A DNA stretch of 49,979 nt from Robinsoniella peoriensis (GCF_042680125.1 NZ_JBHTNY010000051.1); one strand, 5' to 3'; counted from the first letter of the stretch, positions 17,190 to 27,052 are shown. A program made the numbers and translations. Notes: generated by a model from the sequence alone, not told the origin.

Positions 17190-18467
17190 ATGCAGGAAGA
17201 AGAGAAAGGGATCTATGAGTTTGATTTGAATTATTTAATCAATCATATTCCCGGAGGAATCGCAATTTATAAACTGGCAGATCCGTTGAAGATATTGTAT
17301 TTTAATGATGGAGTTTGTGCGTTAAGCGGTCACTCACGAGAAGAATACTGGGAGATAGTGGAATCTGATGCAATTGAGATCGTTTTGGAAGAAGACCGCA
17401 AGGAATTAAATAATGAAATAATAGCAGCTGTATCAGAAAATAGAAAAATTGATGCAACTTATCGGATCAGGCATAAGGACGGAGGAGTTGTCTGGATCCA
17501 TCTGTCTGCCCTGAGGATTCGGGAAGAGGGAGGATTTCCAATCTATTACGCTATCTTTATGGATATCAGCGAGGAGAGAAATACCCAAAGACATCTAAGT
17601 GAGCTGGCGGAGCGGGATAGCCTTACGGGAGCGCTGAACCGGATCAGTTTTGAGCAGAAGATTGAAAAATATCTGAGCGGGCACGAAACGGACATGTCAG
17701 CATTTTTAATGCTGGATATTGATAATTTCAAGCAGATTAATGATTTCCTGGGGCATACGAAGGGAGATGAGATTCTTTGCAGGATTACGAAACTTCTCAA
17801 AGAAACCTTTGGTGAGGGAAGTTTTGTTGCGCGTATGGGTGGTGACGAGTTTGCAGTTTTTGTTACCGGAATCTCTATGGAAGAGGAACTGACCATGCTC
17901 ATTCAAAAATTTTTCGGCATTTCATGTGCGGAGTATGATTACCAGGACAGTAAAATTTACATGTCCTGTTCGATGGGTATCAGCCGGGTTCCCAAAGATG
18001 GATTTCAGTATATGGAGTTATATACAAAGGCAGATAAAGCGCTGCTGTTTGCCAAAAACAATGGCAAGAATCAATACCGTTTTTTTGGAGAATTAATGTC
18101 AACGCCATCTTCTTTATTGCTGCGGAATATGGAATGGCTGCTGGATGAAGGAACGAATGCAATTTATATCTGCAATGTAGAAAATTATGAACTATTATAT
18201 ATGAATAAATTAGCACGCCAGATGGCAAATACACAGGGGAATACTTATATTGGAAAAAAATGCTACAAGGAATTGATGCATTTGAACGATCCATGCCCAT
18301 TTTGCAAGATCTCCAGTATGAAAAGGGAATCGTTCTGCGAGCGCAGGTTTAAGGTACCATATTCAGGAACAGAGTTATTAATGAAAGGGAAAATAATTAA
18401 CTGGAACGGAATTAAGGCTCATGTTGAATTCATTATGGATATTTCAAAGTATAGGATGATAGAATAA
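17190..18467 (+). CDS. PAS-GGDEF protein, probable diguanylate cyclase
   Basis: 425 residues without membrane segments. A PAS domain with PAC-like tail lies at about 15-130 (LYFNDGVCALSGHSREEYW), then a GGDEF domain at about 135-300 with intact RMGGDEF (217-221) and LDIDNFKQINDFLGH. It should make cyclic-di-GMP. The C-terminal 110 residues look like a second PAS-type domain with a CPFCK motif, perhaps a redox or metal site. No EAL domain is present. The start follows AAGGAGA. It lies 14 bases before the AraC gene and is probably cotranscribed with it. Confidence 0.88.
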   Translation: MQEEEKGIYEFDLNYLINHIPGGIAIYKLADPLKILYFNDGVCALSGHSREEYWEIVESDAIEIVLEEDRKELNNEIIAAVSENRKIDATYRIRHKDGGVVWIHLSALRIREEGGFPIYYAIFMDISEERNTQRHLSELAERDSLTGALNRISFEQKIEKYLSGHETDMSAFLMLDIDNFKQINDFLGHTKGDEILCRITKLLKETFGEGSFVARMGGDEFAVFVTGISMEEELTMLIQKFFGISCAEYDYQDSKIYMSCSMGISRVPKDGFQYMELYTKADKALLFAKNNGKNQYRFFGELMSTPSSLLLRNMEWLLDEGTNAIYICNVENYELLYMNKLARQMANTQGNTYIGKKCYKELMHLNDPCPFCKISSMKRESFCERRFKVPYSGTELLMKGKIINWNGIKAHVEFIMDISKYRMIE

Positions 18468-18481
18468 GGGAGAAGTTTAAC

Positions 18482-19324
18482 ATGGACAGTATCAAAGATA
18501 AGATGGTCTTCAAACCGGAGTTTCCTTATCGGATATTCATTTCCAATTCAAGGCAGATGTATTTTCATTCCCATGATTTTCTGGAAATTAATTACGTTAT
18601 TTCAGGAACAGGTTTCTATCTGATTGAAGAAAAAGAATATGAAATATGTGAAGGCGATATTTTTATCATTAATAACCTGGAACGCCATATGGCAGTTCAT
18701 GACGGGAGTCTGCAGCTTAAGGTGATTGTGTTTGATCCGGCTTTTTTCTGGGACAAAAATCAGGGATATCAGTTTCTGGAACCTTTTTTCAACCGAAGCC
18801 CTAACTTTACCAACCGGATCAGACCAAGCCAGGAGGGATATATCGGACTTCAGGAGGACCTGGAACATATATGTGATGAATATGCCGGTAAACATACGGG
18901 ATGGGAGCTGTTTGTAAAATCCTGGACTCAGCTGTTTCTTGCCAGACTCTACCGATTCTATATAGACAGCTGCCTGGAAGAGGATTTTGGGAAGCGGCAC
19001 AAGCCGTTTATCCGACTGCAGCCCGTTTTGGATTATATCCATGAACACTATATGGAACAGCTGGAGCTGGATGAAATGGCAAAAGTGGCAATGATGAACA
19101 AAAGTTACCTCTGTTCCTGTTTTAAAAATATTCTTCATATGAGGATATTTGAATATATTGATCAGCTCAGGATTAACCAGGCATGTATGCTGCTGACCAC
19201 CACAGAAATGAATATAACGGAAATTGCAATGAAGACCGGATTTAACAGCGTGTCTTATTTTAACAGGATATTTAAAAAGGTGCAGGGAGTCTCTCCGGGC
19301 ACTTACCGGAAAATCCAAATTTAG
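18482..19324 (+). CDS. AraC-family transcriptional regulator
   Basis: 280 residues: an N-terminal cupin sensing domain (FHSHDFLEINYVISGTGFYLI at about 22-42) and a C-terminal double helix-turn-helix (about 180-280) ending FNSVSYFNRIFKKVQGVSPGTYRK. Family members bind sugars or similar small molecules and regulate nearby catabolic genes. The downstream URO-D gene is a plausible target. The ATG follows GGGAGA. Confidence 0.9.
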   Translation: MDSIKDKMVFKPEFPYRIFISNSRQMYFHSHDFLEINYVISGTGFYLIEEKEYEICEGDIFIINNLERHMAVHDGSLQLKVIVFDPAFFWDKNQGYQFLEPFFNRSPNFTNRIRPSQEGYIGLQEDLEHICDEYAGKHTGWELFVKSWTQLFLARLYRFYIDSCLEEDFGKRHKPFIRLQPVLDYIHEHYMEQLELDEMAKVAMMNKSYLCSCFKNILHMRIFEYIDQLRINQACMLLTTTEMNITEIAMKTGFNSVSYFNRIFKKVQGVSPGTYRKIQI

Positions 19325-19402
19325 TGCAAAAAATACTGGATATTGGGCAAGTAATTGGGCTCCTCCGATGTTATGATTTGATTATAAATAGCGGAGATAA
19401 GG

Positions 19403-19442
19403 AAACCCCGGAGTTTGACAGAACGGATGGAAACCGGGGTTT
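19403..19442 (+). promoter_or_regulatory. GC-rich hairpin just before the URO-D gene
   Basis: AAACCCCGG (19403-19411) pairs perfectly with CCGGGGTTT (19434-19442). It ends two bases before the AAGGAGG ribosome binding site and has no T run. That argues for a leader structure or mRNA stabiliser, or a protein or RNA switch, rather than a simple terminator. Confidence 0.55.
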
Positions 19443-19457
19443 GAAGGAGGAGCAGGT

Positions 19458-20570
19458 ATGCAGTATAAAAAGGATTGGGAAGCCACAAAACAAAGATTTG
19501 ATGATTACTGGAAATGCCAGAATACAGGCAGGCCGATTATGCGTGTAACAGGTATAAAACCGGAATATGATCCGTATTCACTTCCCGCAGCGTTAAAATC
19601 AAAGGATATGGAAGATAAATATATGAATGCCCAGGGAATTGTAAACCGCTTCCGTCATTATTGCGAGACGCATGAATTTCTGGGAGAGAGTTTCCCGAAT
19701 CTGAATGCTGATTTTGGTCCCGGTTCCATCGCAGGATATCTGGGAAGCGAAATTGTATTTCAGGATAAAACGGTATGGTTTGAGCCATGTGTAGAGGACT
19801 GGGAAGAATGTAAACCTTTAGTCTTTGACCCGGATAATATATGGTTTAAGAAACATATTGCACTTTTTGATGAATGTAAGAAATTAATCGGAAATGATTT
19901 TCCAATTGCAATTCCGGATCTTATGGAAAATGTAGATGTTCTGGCATCTCTGCGTGGAGCCCAGGAACTGATCTACGATATGATTGACGATGATGAAGAG
20001 GTAGTCAGACGTGTGCAGCAGGTAACCGATGTCTACCAGAAGTACTATGATGCCTTTTATAAATATGCCCAGTATGAAGGAGGCAGTGCATACACGGTAT
20101 TCCAGATATTCGGAAGCGGAAAAACCCAGAAGCTGCAGTGTGATTATTCTGCTTTGCTCTCTCCGGAATATTTCCGTACCTTTGTATTGGATTCACTGAA
20201 ACAGGCAGTTAAGGGAGTGGATAACGTCCTGTATCATCTGGATGGACCGGATGCTATTAAGCATATGGATGCATTGATGGAAGTGGACGGTATCAATGCA
20301 CTGCAATGGACCAGCGGAGACCATGGACCGGACGGAACACTGGAAGAGTGGGATGTGATTTACGATAAAGCAAGGGCGGCCAATAAAGCTCTATGGGTAA
20401 AGGTATATTCCGGAGAATTTGATGACTGGATCCGTAATACCGAAAGAATTGTTAAGAAATATGGTTCCAAAGGTTTATACCTCTTCTTCAATGATATGCC
20501 TCTGGATCAGGCGAATCAGTTGATTGCTTATGCGGAGAAAAACTGGAGCGATGTAAAAGGAACATTTTAA
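19458..20570 (+). CDS. URO-D superfamily protein (methyltransferase-like)
   Basis: 370 residues resembling the uroporphyrinogen decarboxylase superfamily as seen in corrinoid methyltransferase systems (MtaA/CmuA and TCP2-like proteins). Examples are NADFGPGSIAGYLG, DLMENVDVLASLRG, VLYHLDGPDAIKHMDAL and LQWTSGDHGPDG. True heme-pathway HemE is unlikely, since no other heme gene is near and the sequence is divergent. No corrinoid protein is adjacent, so substrate and reaction are open. The start follows AAGGAGG. The preceding AraC gene may regulate it. Confidence 0.75.
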   Translation: MQYKKDWEATKQRFDDYWKCQNTGRPIMRVTGIKPEYDPYSLPAALKSKDMEDKYMNAQGIVNRFRHYCETHEFLGESFPNLNADFGPGSIAGYLGSEIVFQDKTVWFEPCVEDWEECKPLVFDPDNIWFKKHIALFDECKKLIGNDFPIAIPDLMENVDVLASLRGAQELIYDMIDDDEEVVRRVQQVTDVYQKYYDAFYKYAQYEGGSAYTVFQIFGSGKTQKLQCDYSALLSPEYFRTFVLDSLKQAVKGVDNVLYHLDGPDAIKHMDALMEVDGINALQWTSGDHGPDGTLEEWDVIYDKARAANKALWVKVYSGEFDDWIRNTERIVKKYGSKGLYLFFNDMPLDQANQLIAYAEKNWSDVKGTF

Positions 20571-20601
20571 AACGAACATTATAAAACGAACATTTTAAAA
20601 T

Positions 20602-20658
20602 AAAAGACTGCACCGAAGGATGTTTGATAAATTCAAATTTACTCCGGTGCGTTCTTTT
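20602..20658. terminator. bidirectional terminator between the URO-D and YesN-type genes
   Basis: AAAAGACTGCACCG (20602-20615) pairs with CGGTGCGTTCTTTT (20645-20658) at 12 of 14 positions. T runs occur on both strands, so it can serve both converging genes. Just before it, GAACATT recurs at 20561, 20575 and 20589 with a 14-base period, a small tandem repeat. Confidence 0.8.
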
Positions 20659-20685
20659 TTATAAAAATATATACTTCTTATGCAA

Positions 20686-22203
20686 TTAAAGCTTTTTCGC
20701 CCGTAATTCCCGCCGGTAGGCATTTGGCGGTGCACCGTATCTTCGTTTAAAAAGGCGGTTAAAGTAAGTCTGGCTGGAGAACCCTGCCTTATCCACGATG
20801 TCTTTTAGTTTCATATCTGAATTTTCCAAAAGCCCTGCTGCATACTTCAGACGTTCATCATTCAGGTAGTCGTTAAAATAAAATCCGGTCTGCTGATGAA
20901 AGATATTTCCGAGATAGGATGGGTGCATATTCAGCTTAGCTGCCAGGGTTTTCAGTGAAATATCCTTGTCGGAGAATTCGTGTACGGCATTAATGACTGC
21001 ATCTACGCAGGGATAGGATGCAGTCTGCAGCAGCTGCTTCTGGGATAGCACTTCATATCCCGTATGGATAAATGTGTGAAGATAAGAAATCATGTCAGCA
21101 TTATTTTGTATTTCCGGCTTAAGGCACTTTAATAATTCAATCATAGAAGCATGGGGCTGCAGATCAGTACTTGTCTGTGAGGTACACCAGCTTAAAACAG
21201 ACAGAATACAGGGAATATGTTTGGAAGGATCAAGTGCCTTATCCAACAGACCGGTTACCTGGGAAAGATATTCCTGTTCTGTAATATCGGTGTAGTCCTG
21301 CTCAATGACGTTTAGAGAAGTAATAGGCAGATCCATATCCTGATAGATAAAGCTGCTCATTTTAGTGTACTGGAGAAACAGATATTTTTTTGCATTCCGG
21401 TAGCTGATACTGACATCCTCGTAATTGTTAACGGTATTCCCGGTAGAAACAAAAAACAGGAAATTCAGGATTACCCTGGCGTTCTCCAGTTCAGACAACA
21501 GACTGTCAAGGGGAAGCTCTGTGGTGGGATTGCTGATAATACAGACCAGGCGGGACGGTGTCTCAAAATAAAAGTGACTGATATAAGTACCCACAAAAAG
21601 GGACAGCAGATAGTCAAATAAATGGGACATTTTCTCGGTTGTCTGAGAAATGCCCGTATCCGCAGTGAAAATCATCACCGTATAATTATTCAGATACAGG
21701 TTTACGCCAAGCATCTGGGCGCGAGTAATAAATTCGTCTTCGCTGAGAGACCCTTTCACCCAGCTTTCCGTAAAGATACTTCGAAAAGTCAGCATCATGG
21801 AACCGTAAGTATTGGAAAGGGTGGAGCGTTCTTTCAGATGGCTGACAATCCGGCTGATCGATTCTCCCAGTTCATCTGGATTCAGCGGCTTCAACAGATA
21901 ATTTTCGGCACCGTGACGCATAGCAGTCCGGACATACTCAAAGTTATCATAGGCAGAGAGTACTAAAATAGAGATCAGCGAGTTTATTTTACGCACTCTT
22001 TGAATCAATTCCAGTCCATCCATCTGGGGCATGGATATATCCGTGATCAGCAGATCTACCGGATTGTTCTCCAGATATTCCAAAGCGTGGAGAGGGTTTG
22101 TTGTGCTGCAGCATATTTCAAAATTAAAACCGGTCCAGTCAATGGCCGTTTTCATTCCTTCAATCACAAAAGGTTCATCATCAACAATTAATACCCGATA
22201 CAT
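20686..22203 (-). CDS. YesN-type response regulator with AraC output domain
   Basis: 505 residues. An N-terminal receiver (about 1-120) has VLIVDDEP and the phosphoacceptor Asp55 in LLITDISMPQMDG. A long middle region (about 130-395) follows, then a C-terminal AraC double helix-turn-helix (about 400-500) with GFSSQTYFNRLFKRRYG. Such regulators work with YesM-type kinases and control sugar-uptake operons. No kinase is adjacent. The nearest YesM-type kinase in the window is at 44860-46668. The start is set by GAGG on the minus strand. Confidence 0.9.
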   Translation of the reverse strand: MYRVLIVDDEPFVIEGMKTAIDWTGFNFEICCSTTNPLHALEYLENNPVDLLITDISMPQMDGLELIQRVRKINSLISILVLSAYDNFEYVRTAMRHGAENYLLKPLNPDELGESISRIVSHLKERSTLSNTYGSMMLTFRSIFTESWVKGSLSEDEFITRAQMLGVNLYLNNYTVMIFTADTGISQTTEKMSHLFDYLLSLFVGTYISHFYFETPSRLVCIISNPTTELPLDSLLSELENARVILNFLFFVSTGNTVNNYEDVSISYRNAKKYLFLQYTKMSSFIYQDMDLPITSLNVIEQDYTDITEQEYLSQVTGLLDKALDPSKHIPCILSVLSWCTSQTSTDLQPHASMIELLKCLKPEIQNNADMISYLHTFIHTGYEVLSQKQLLQTASYPCVDAVINAVHEFSDKDISLKTLAAKLNMHPSYLGNIFHQQTGFYFNDYLNDERLKYAAGLLENSDMKLKDIVDKAGFSSQTYFNRLFKRRYGAPPNAYRRELRAKKL

Positions 22204-22235
22204 AGCAGGGCCTCATTTCTTATCATAAGTTTGAT

Positions 22236-22295
22236 GCTGCCGCAAAGGCAGCCGTTTCTATATTTTATACTAGCGGATTGTTTTAAGAAAGTCAA
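22236..22295 (-). promoter_or_regulatory. promoter and leader hairpin of the YesN-type gene
   Basis: On the minus strand TTGACT (22290-22295) lies 17 bases before TAGTAT (22267-22272). A leader hairpin GCTGCC/GGCAGC (22236-22241 and 22247-22252) follows, about 30 bases before the start codon. Confidence 0.5.
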
Positions 22296-22467
22296 GACTT
22301 GAAGGAATGTGGATAGAATTTGGACACAAGCCTTCTAAATCAAATGAAAAAAAGCTTTTTAGTAGGAATTGTGTTGAATATGTTCTGGCGCTTGAAATTC
22401 TGGAAAGCAAAATATAATATTGCAATACCATCTGCTCAGATATTTGGCAAACACCTGTAAAGTAGAA

Positions 22468-23319
22468 TCATTTCAACTTTCTGGCTTTCCGATAAGCCCT
22501 TGGTGAAGCCCCGTTCACCTTATAAAACAAATCCCCAAAATAATTACTGTTTTCAAAACCACAGCGTGTTGCAATTTCGGTAATAGAATCATTTGTGTGG
22601 AGGAGCTCATAAGAAGCTTTTTGTATGCGGATCTGTGTCAGGTATTCTTTAAAGCCAAAACCGGTAACGGCTTTAAACTTACGGGAAAAGTAGGTAGGGT
22701 TTAAATTGGCTTCTCTGGCGGCATCTTCCAAAGTGATGGACTGCCAGTATGACTGGCTGATGAAGAAGGCGGCTTTGCCTATGGCTTCGTCCTGAGGTGT
22801 CAAAGGGGAAGGGGCAGGCGTATGCTCTTCCTGCTTGAGCCTTGTAAGCTGCACAAGCAGCCGGCACAGGGATTGTGACGTTAACATTGTGGAAAATTCA
22901 TCTTTTTGTTCAAATTCCTGAAAAAGATGATTGATTGTCTGCATAATTTCTTCATGACAAAGTTCGGATACATGCAAACAGGGTGTTCCCAGAAAGTTGT
23001 CTTTTATCAGGTCCGGGAAGGCATCCGTAAGTGTGGAAATGTAGCAGGGATCAAACATGATCACAATTCTCTCGTGTGCAGATACCTGGGAATATGTAGT
23101 GCGGTGCAGGAGTCCGGGAGAGATCAGGGCAAAGTCATGGGGGCACATGGCATGGACCGTGTGCTGAATAAAAAATTTCTGTGTGCCGGACAGAAGGTAA
23201 TAAAGTTCATAGCAGTCGTGAGAATGGGATTCGGGCATACGGAAACTGCTGTTTCGCCTCAACTGGTTTATAAAAAACAGCGGAGGATCATTTGTGAGTT
23301 CTTTATTGTCTGGATTCAT
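22468..23319 (-). CDS. AraC-family transcriptional regulator
   Basis: 283 residues with an N-terminal cupin domain (SHSHDCYELYYLLSGTQKF, about 33-51) and a C-terminal double helix-turn-helix (about 180-280) ending FENSNYFGDLFYKVNGASPRAYRK. A regulator of sugar or effector-responsive genes. It is divergent from the MATE exporter, which is a possible target. It lies about 265 bases upstream of the YesN-type gene, which has its own promoter. Confidence 0.88.
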   Translation of the reverse strand: MNPDNKELTNDPPLFFINQLRRNSSFRMPESHSHDCYELYYLLSGTQKFFIQHTVHAMCPHDFALISPGLLHRTTYSQVSAHERIVIMFDPCYISTLTDAFPDLIKDNFLGTPCLHVSELCHEEIMQTINHLFQEFEQKDEFSTMLTSQSLCRLLVQLTRLKQEEHTPAPSPLTPQDEAIGKAAFFISQSYWQSITLEDAAREANLNPTYFSRKFKAVTGFGFKEYLTQIRIQKASYELLHTNDSITEIATRCGFENSNYFGDLFYKVNGASPRAYRKARKLK

Positions 23320-23498
23320 TTCAATATTGCCTTTCCTAAATATATATGATTTGATTATTTTTAATGCTCCCTATTAGAATAACACAAAATATCTGTAATT
23401 CAAGCTGATCTTCACGAAAAAACAGTAGATATCAATAAGATTTTGCGGTAAAATACAATACAAAATACAGTTCATAAAACAGTTAATGAGACAAGAGC

Positions 23499-23597
23499 AT
23501 GAAAAAAATTTATGGCACCAGCCTTTGCTGTCCAAAAAAGGTACGCATTTGTGACGCAGCGGATCTTAAGTATTTCGCTGGTACGGGTATTTTTTGA
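23499..23597 (+). promoter_or_regulatory. possible leader peptide/attenuator ahead of the MATE gene
   Basis: A 32-codon frame starts at ATG 23499 (MKKIYGTSLCCPKKVRIC...). It overlaps an inverted repeat, ACCAGC near 23518 and GCTGGT near 23577, followed by GTATTTTTT. Its stop lies 23 bases before the MATE start. The layout is that of an attenuator with a leader peptide. The peptide has no good ribosome binding site and the stem is short. Confidence 0.3.
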
Positions 23598-23620
23598 CAT
23601 GTTCTAAAGGAGCAGACATC

Positions 23621-25072
23621 ATGGAAGAGAATAACGCGGGGCTGTCGGCAAAAGATCAGAAGTTTCGGGATTTTACGCTGAACGGGAATATGTGGAAGGT
23701 AGTATGGCAGGTCGCATTGCCGCTATGTGTATATCAGTGTCTGGGTCAGGTATTCGGAGTGCTGGATACCATGATGGCTTCCCATATCAGCTCCAATACG
23801 GTATCAGCAGTGGCCTATCTGGCTCAGATTAATTCTATCATTTCGGCGGTGGGCGGAGGTCTGGCGGTAGGTGCCAGCCTGAAGGTAAGTGAAGCTTATG
23901 GTGAGGGAAAATATGACCTGGTAAAAAAACGGGTCAGTACCCTGTATGCCATGTGCGGTGTTTTATCTGCAATTATACTCCTGCTCATTCCGTTTACCCG
24001 GCAGATTCTGGCTTTTGCGAAAACGCCGCCGGAGCTGATTGCAGAGGGCAATACCTACTTTCAGCTGCAGCTGCTGGCGATGGTTATTATTTTCTTCAAC
24101 AATGTGTTTATTGCCATAGAACGTGCCAGGGGCGAAACAAAGCTGATTATGAAAATGAATATTATTGTAATCCTTACCAAGACATCTTTGACCGCATTGT
24201 TTGTTTATGTTCTAAAAGGCAGTATCGTTACAATGTCTCTGGCTACGATTATTTCTCAGTCAACTTTAATGGTGATCGGGCTGATCAAGATGAATCGTGA
24301 AAAGAATGCGTTTGGATTTTCAATACGGTTTGTGTCTTTCAAAAAAAGATTGTCAGGACCTATGATTATACAGTCTGTTCCTCTGGTTGTAGAAAGGGCT
24401 TTATTCTCTATGGGGAAACTGATGGTAAATTCCATGAGTACACTGTATGGTGTTCTTACCGTGGGGGCATTGGGGGTTTCCAATAATCTGGGAGGCTTTG
24501 CCGCTGCACCGCAAAACGGTTTACAGGAAGGAGCCGCTTCCGTAATCAGTCAGAATATTGGGGCAGGCAAATTTGACCGGGCATTACAGGCGTTTTGGAG
24601 TGTCTTGGTTTATAATTTAATTGCAGGGGCTGCTGCATATGCCATAGCAATGGGATTCTTACAACAGATAAGCGGCATGTTTTCGGAAAATGACCCGGAA
24701 TTTCAAAGACTGATTATGAAAATATTCCGGTTTGAAGCTATGGGGTTCGTACCTCTTGGGATTAATTCGGCTGTCATGGCGCTGCTTTATGGTTTGGGGA
24801 AAACAAAAATATCATTATTAATCAGTATGAGCCGTGTCTTTGTGTTCCGGGTACCGGTTCTATGGTTTCTGCAAAATTTTACGAATCTGGGAAGTGAAAG
24901 CGTAGGTATCGTAATGATGGTCAGTAATATATCCGTTGCCTTTGTGGCGATTCTGGCTGCGGCAATTGTTATACCGGCTGCAAAGAAAAAATATTGGGGG
25001 AAACATAGAGAAAAAAGTAAGCGCTTCCATAATATGGATGTCAAAAATATTAAAAATATGAAAAAAATATAA
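23621..25072 (+). CDS. MATE-family multidrug/metabolite exporter
   Basis: 483 residues with 12 hydrophobic segments in two halves, as expected for Na+ or H+ driven MATE exporters. The N-terminal half begins NGNMWKVVWQVALPLCVYQC, and the second half carries PLVVERALFSMGKLMVNSM and AAPQNGLQEGAASVISQNIG. Typical substrates are cationic drugs or metabolites, and none can be deduced here. The ATG at 23621 follows AAAGGAG. An in-frame start at 23594 has no binding site. The C-terminus is rich in Lys and Asn (KNIKNMKKI). Confidence 0.9.
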   Translation: MEENNAGLSAKDQKFRDFTLNGNMWKVVWQVALPLCVYQCLGQVFGVLDTMMASHISSNTVSAVAYLAQINSIISAVGGGLAVGASLKVSEAYGEGKYDLVKKRVSTLYAMCGVLSAIILLLIPFTRQILAFAKTPPELIAEGNTYFQLQLLAMVIIFFNNVFIAIERARGETKLIMKMNIIVILTKTSLTALFVYVLKGSIVTMSLATIISQSTLMVIGLIKMNREKNAFGFSIRFVSFKKRLSGPMIIQSVPLVVERALFSMGKLMVNSMSTLYGVLTVGALGVSNNLGGFAAAPQNGLQEGAASVISQNIGAGKFDRALQAFWSVLVYNLIAGAAAYAIAMGFLQQISGMFSENDPEFQRLIMKIFRFEAMGFVPLGINSAVMALLYGLGKTKISLLISMSRVFVFRVPVLWFLQNFTNLGSESVGIVMMVSNISVAFVAILAAAIVIPAAKKKYWGKHREKSKRFHNMDVKNIKNMKKI

Positions 25073-25160
25073 AAAAAGATGAAATTTGTACAAAAATATT
25101 GAATCTCTACTATATAAAAAATTCTAAAAATCCCTTATACTTTCCTTAACGACGAAGAAC

Positions 25161-25180
25161 AGACGGAAAACACACCGTCT
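25161..25180 (+). promoter_or_regulatory. leader hairpin of the transport/glycosidase operon
   Basis: AGACGG (25161-25166) and CCGTCT (25175-25180) form a six-pair stem 28 bases before the first permease start. A TATACT at 25136-25141 could be the -10 box, but no good -35 is seen. The region 25073-25208 holds nothing else. Confidence 0.35.
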
Positions 25181-25208
25181 TGAAAAAGATAATCGGGAGG
25201 GATATAGT

Positions 25209-26153
25209 ATGAGGGCTTCCAGTCAAAAAAATGTAAGCACTTCCAAAAAGACATTAAGAAAGCACATCTATGAATATCGATGGATCTATGCACTAGGATT
25301 ACCGGGGTTAATTGTTTTATTCCTGTTCTCCTATATGCCGATGAGAGGTCTGTTGATGGCATTTCAGGATTACAATCCACATTTAGGTTTACTCCATAGC
25401 AAATGGGTGGGGATTAAACATTTTGAAGCACTGTTTCAGGACCCCAAATTTTATAACATGTTAAAAAACACTTTGATCATCAGTGGATTAAGCCTTTTGA
25501 CTTTTCCGGCGCCAATCTTCCTGGCTTTGATCATGAATGAGGTACGGAATGCGAAGTTTAAAAAGCTCGTACAGACTTCGGTATACCTTCCGCATTTTCT
25601 ATCCTGGGCGATCGTAGCCAGTCTGACATTTTTCCTTCTGTCTACAGAACAGGGCCTTGTAAACAAGATTGCGAACCTGTTGGGATATGAATCTACGGCT
25701 TATTTATTCAGTACCAAATGGATTTATCTGGTTATTGTAATCCAGTCACTCTGGAAAAGCATCGGATGGGGATCCATCGTATATCTGGCAGCGATTTCCG
25801 GAATTGACCAGTCACTGTATGAGGCAGCAAAAATGGATGGGGCTAACAAGTTCCAGTGTATGATGAAAATTACACTTCCAAGTATTATGCCTACCGTAGC
25901 TGTTATGTTAATCCTGAGAATGGGAACGATCATCTCCGTAGATTTTGAACAGGTATTCCTGATGAATAACGCGATGGTTAAATCGAAACTGGAAGTATTT
26001 GAGGTCTACATATATAACAACAGTATTGCCAGCGGAAGTACACAGTACTCTTACACAACCGCAATCGGATTGTTTAAATCTGTAATTAATACGGCACTTG
26101 TTATCTTCACAAACTGGATTACGAACCGCAAAGGTTATGACGGGGTTATGTAA
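25209..26153 (+). CDS. sugar ABC transporter permease (LplB type)
   Basis: 314 residues with six membrane segments after a basic N-terminus. The loop that binds the ATPase is visible as YEAAKMDGANKFQCMMKITLPSIMP (EAA motif). It belongs to the LplB/YtcP group that imports oligosaccharides from plant or host glycans. The start follows GGGAGGG. It is first in the 19-kb operon. No ATPase gene is present, so a shared MsmX-like ATPase elsewhere in the genome is expected. Confidence 0.93.
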   Translation: MRASSQKNVSTSKKTLRKHIYEYRWIYALGLPGLIVLFLFSYMPMRGLLMAFQDYNPHLGLLHSKWVGIKHFEALFQDPKFYNMLKNTLIISGLSLLTFPAPIFLALIMNEVRNAKFKKLVQTSVYLPHFLSWAIVASLTFFLLSTEQGLVNKIANLLGYESTAYLFSTKWIYLVIVIQSLWKSIGWGSIVYLAAISGIDQSLYEAAKMDGANKFQCMMKITLPSIMPTVAVMLILRMGTIISVDFEQVFLMNNAMVKSKLEVFEVYIYNNSIASGSTQYSYTTAIGLFKSVINTALVIFTNWITNRKGYDGVM

Positions 26154-26182
26154 AGATGAGGATGGAAAGGAGAGCGAATAAA

Positions 26183-27052
26183 ATGGGTATGAAAGCCAAA
26201 GAAAATATTTATCAGAGCATTTTGTGGTTAATTCTTATTATTATAGCAGGTACCATGATTCTGCCATTCCTGTATGTTGTAGTATTATCCTTTACAGATT
26301 CCACAGCGTATGTAGCAGGCGAATTCATGTTATGGCCGAAAAAATGGTCTCTGGCGGCATATAAACTGATCTTATCGGGAACAGGATTCCTGAATTCCCT
26401 GAAATCAACAATATTTATTACAGCAGTTGGAGTACCGCTAAGCGTCTTTTTAAATGCCGGACTGGCATATATGTTGTCAAAGCCCATACCGGGAAGAAGT
26501 TTCATCAATAAATACGTTATGATTACTATGCTGTTTACGGCTGGTATGGTTCCAAACTTTATGAATATCAATTCATTAGGATTAATAGATAACTATTTTG
26601 CATGTATCCTGCCGGCAGCATGCGGGGCATGGAGCATCATGGTAATGAGATCTTTCTTCCAGTCATTACCCATTGAACTGGAGGAGGCAGCAAAGATTGA
26701 CGGATGCGGACAGCTTCGTATCTTTGGAACCATTGTAGTTCCTCTGTCCAAAGCAATGCTTGCAACCATGACACTGTTTTCCTTTGTAAGTTATTGGAAT
26801 ACATACTTTAACTCCATTATGTACATGACATCTACAGCGAAGGCTTCTTTACAGGTATATGTGCAGAAAGTAGTACTATCATCCAATATTTCAGATGTCC
26901 TGGATGTGCAGTCAACCGTTCAGAATGCCGTTCCGCAGGAAGTTATGAGAATGGCTGCGGTAGTAGTTGTTGTGTTGCCCGTATTAATTATTTATCCATT
27001 CCTGCAGAAGTATTTTGAGACAGGAATGATGGTAGGAGCAGTCAAAGGTTAA
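26183..27052 (+). CDS. sugar ABC transporter permease (LplC/YtcP type)
   Basis: 289 residues, six membrane segments, partner of the preceding permease. The EAA motif reads LEEAAKIDGCGQLRIFGTIVVPLSK. The C-terminus ends KYFETGMMVGAVKG, typical of this family. The start at 26183 is placed by AAAGGAGAG. The frame opens nine codons earlier but those codons cover the binding site. Confidence 0.93.
   Translation: MGMKAKENIYQSILWLILIIIAGTMILPFLYVVVLSFTDSTAYVAGEFMLWPKKWSLAAYKLILSGTGFLNSLKSTIFITAVGVPLSVFLNAGLAYMLSKPIPGRSFINKYVMITMLFTAGMVPNFMNINSLGLIDNYFACILPAACGAWSIMVMRSFFQSLPIELEEAAKIDGCGQLRIFGTIVVPLSKAMLATMTLFSFVSYWNTYFNSIMYMTSTAKASLQVYVQKVVLSSNISDVLDVQSTVQNAVPQEVMRMAAVVVVVLPVLIIYPFLQKYFETGMMVGAVKG

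Noticed and set aside
23499..23597. 32-residue Cys-containing peptide as a confident gene
   Set aside because: No good ribosome binding site is seen. It is kept only as a possible leader/attenuator.
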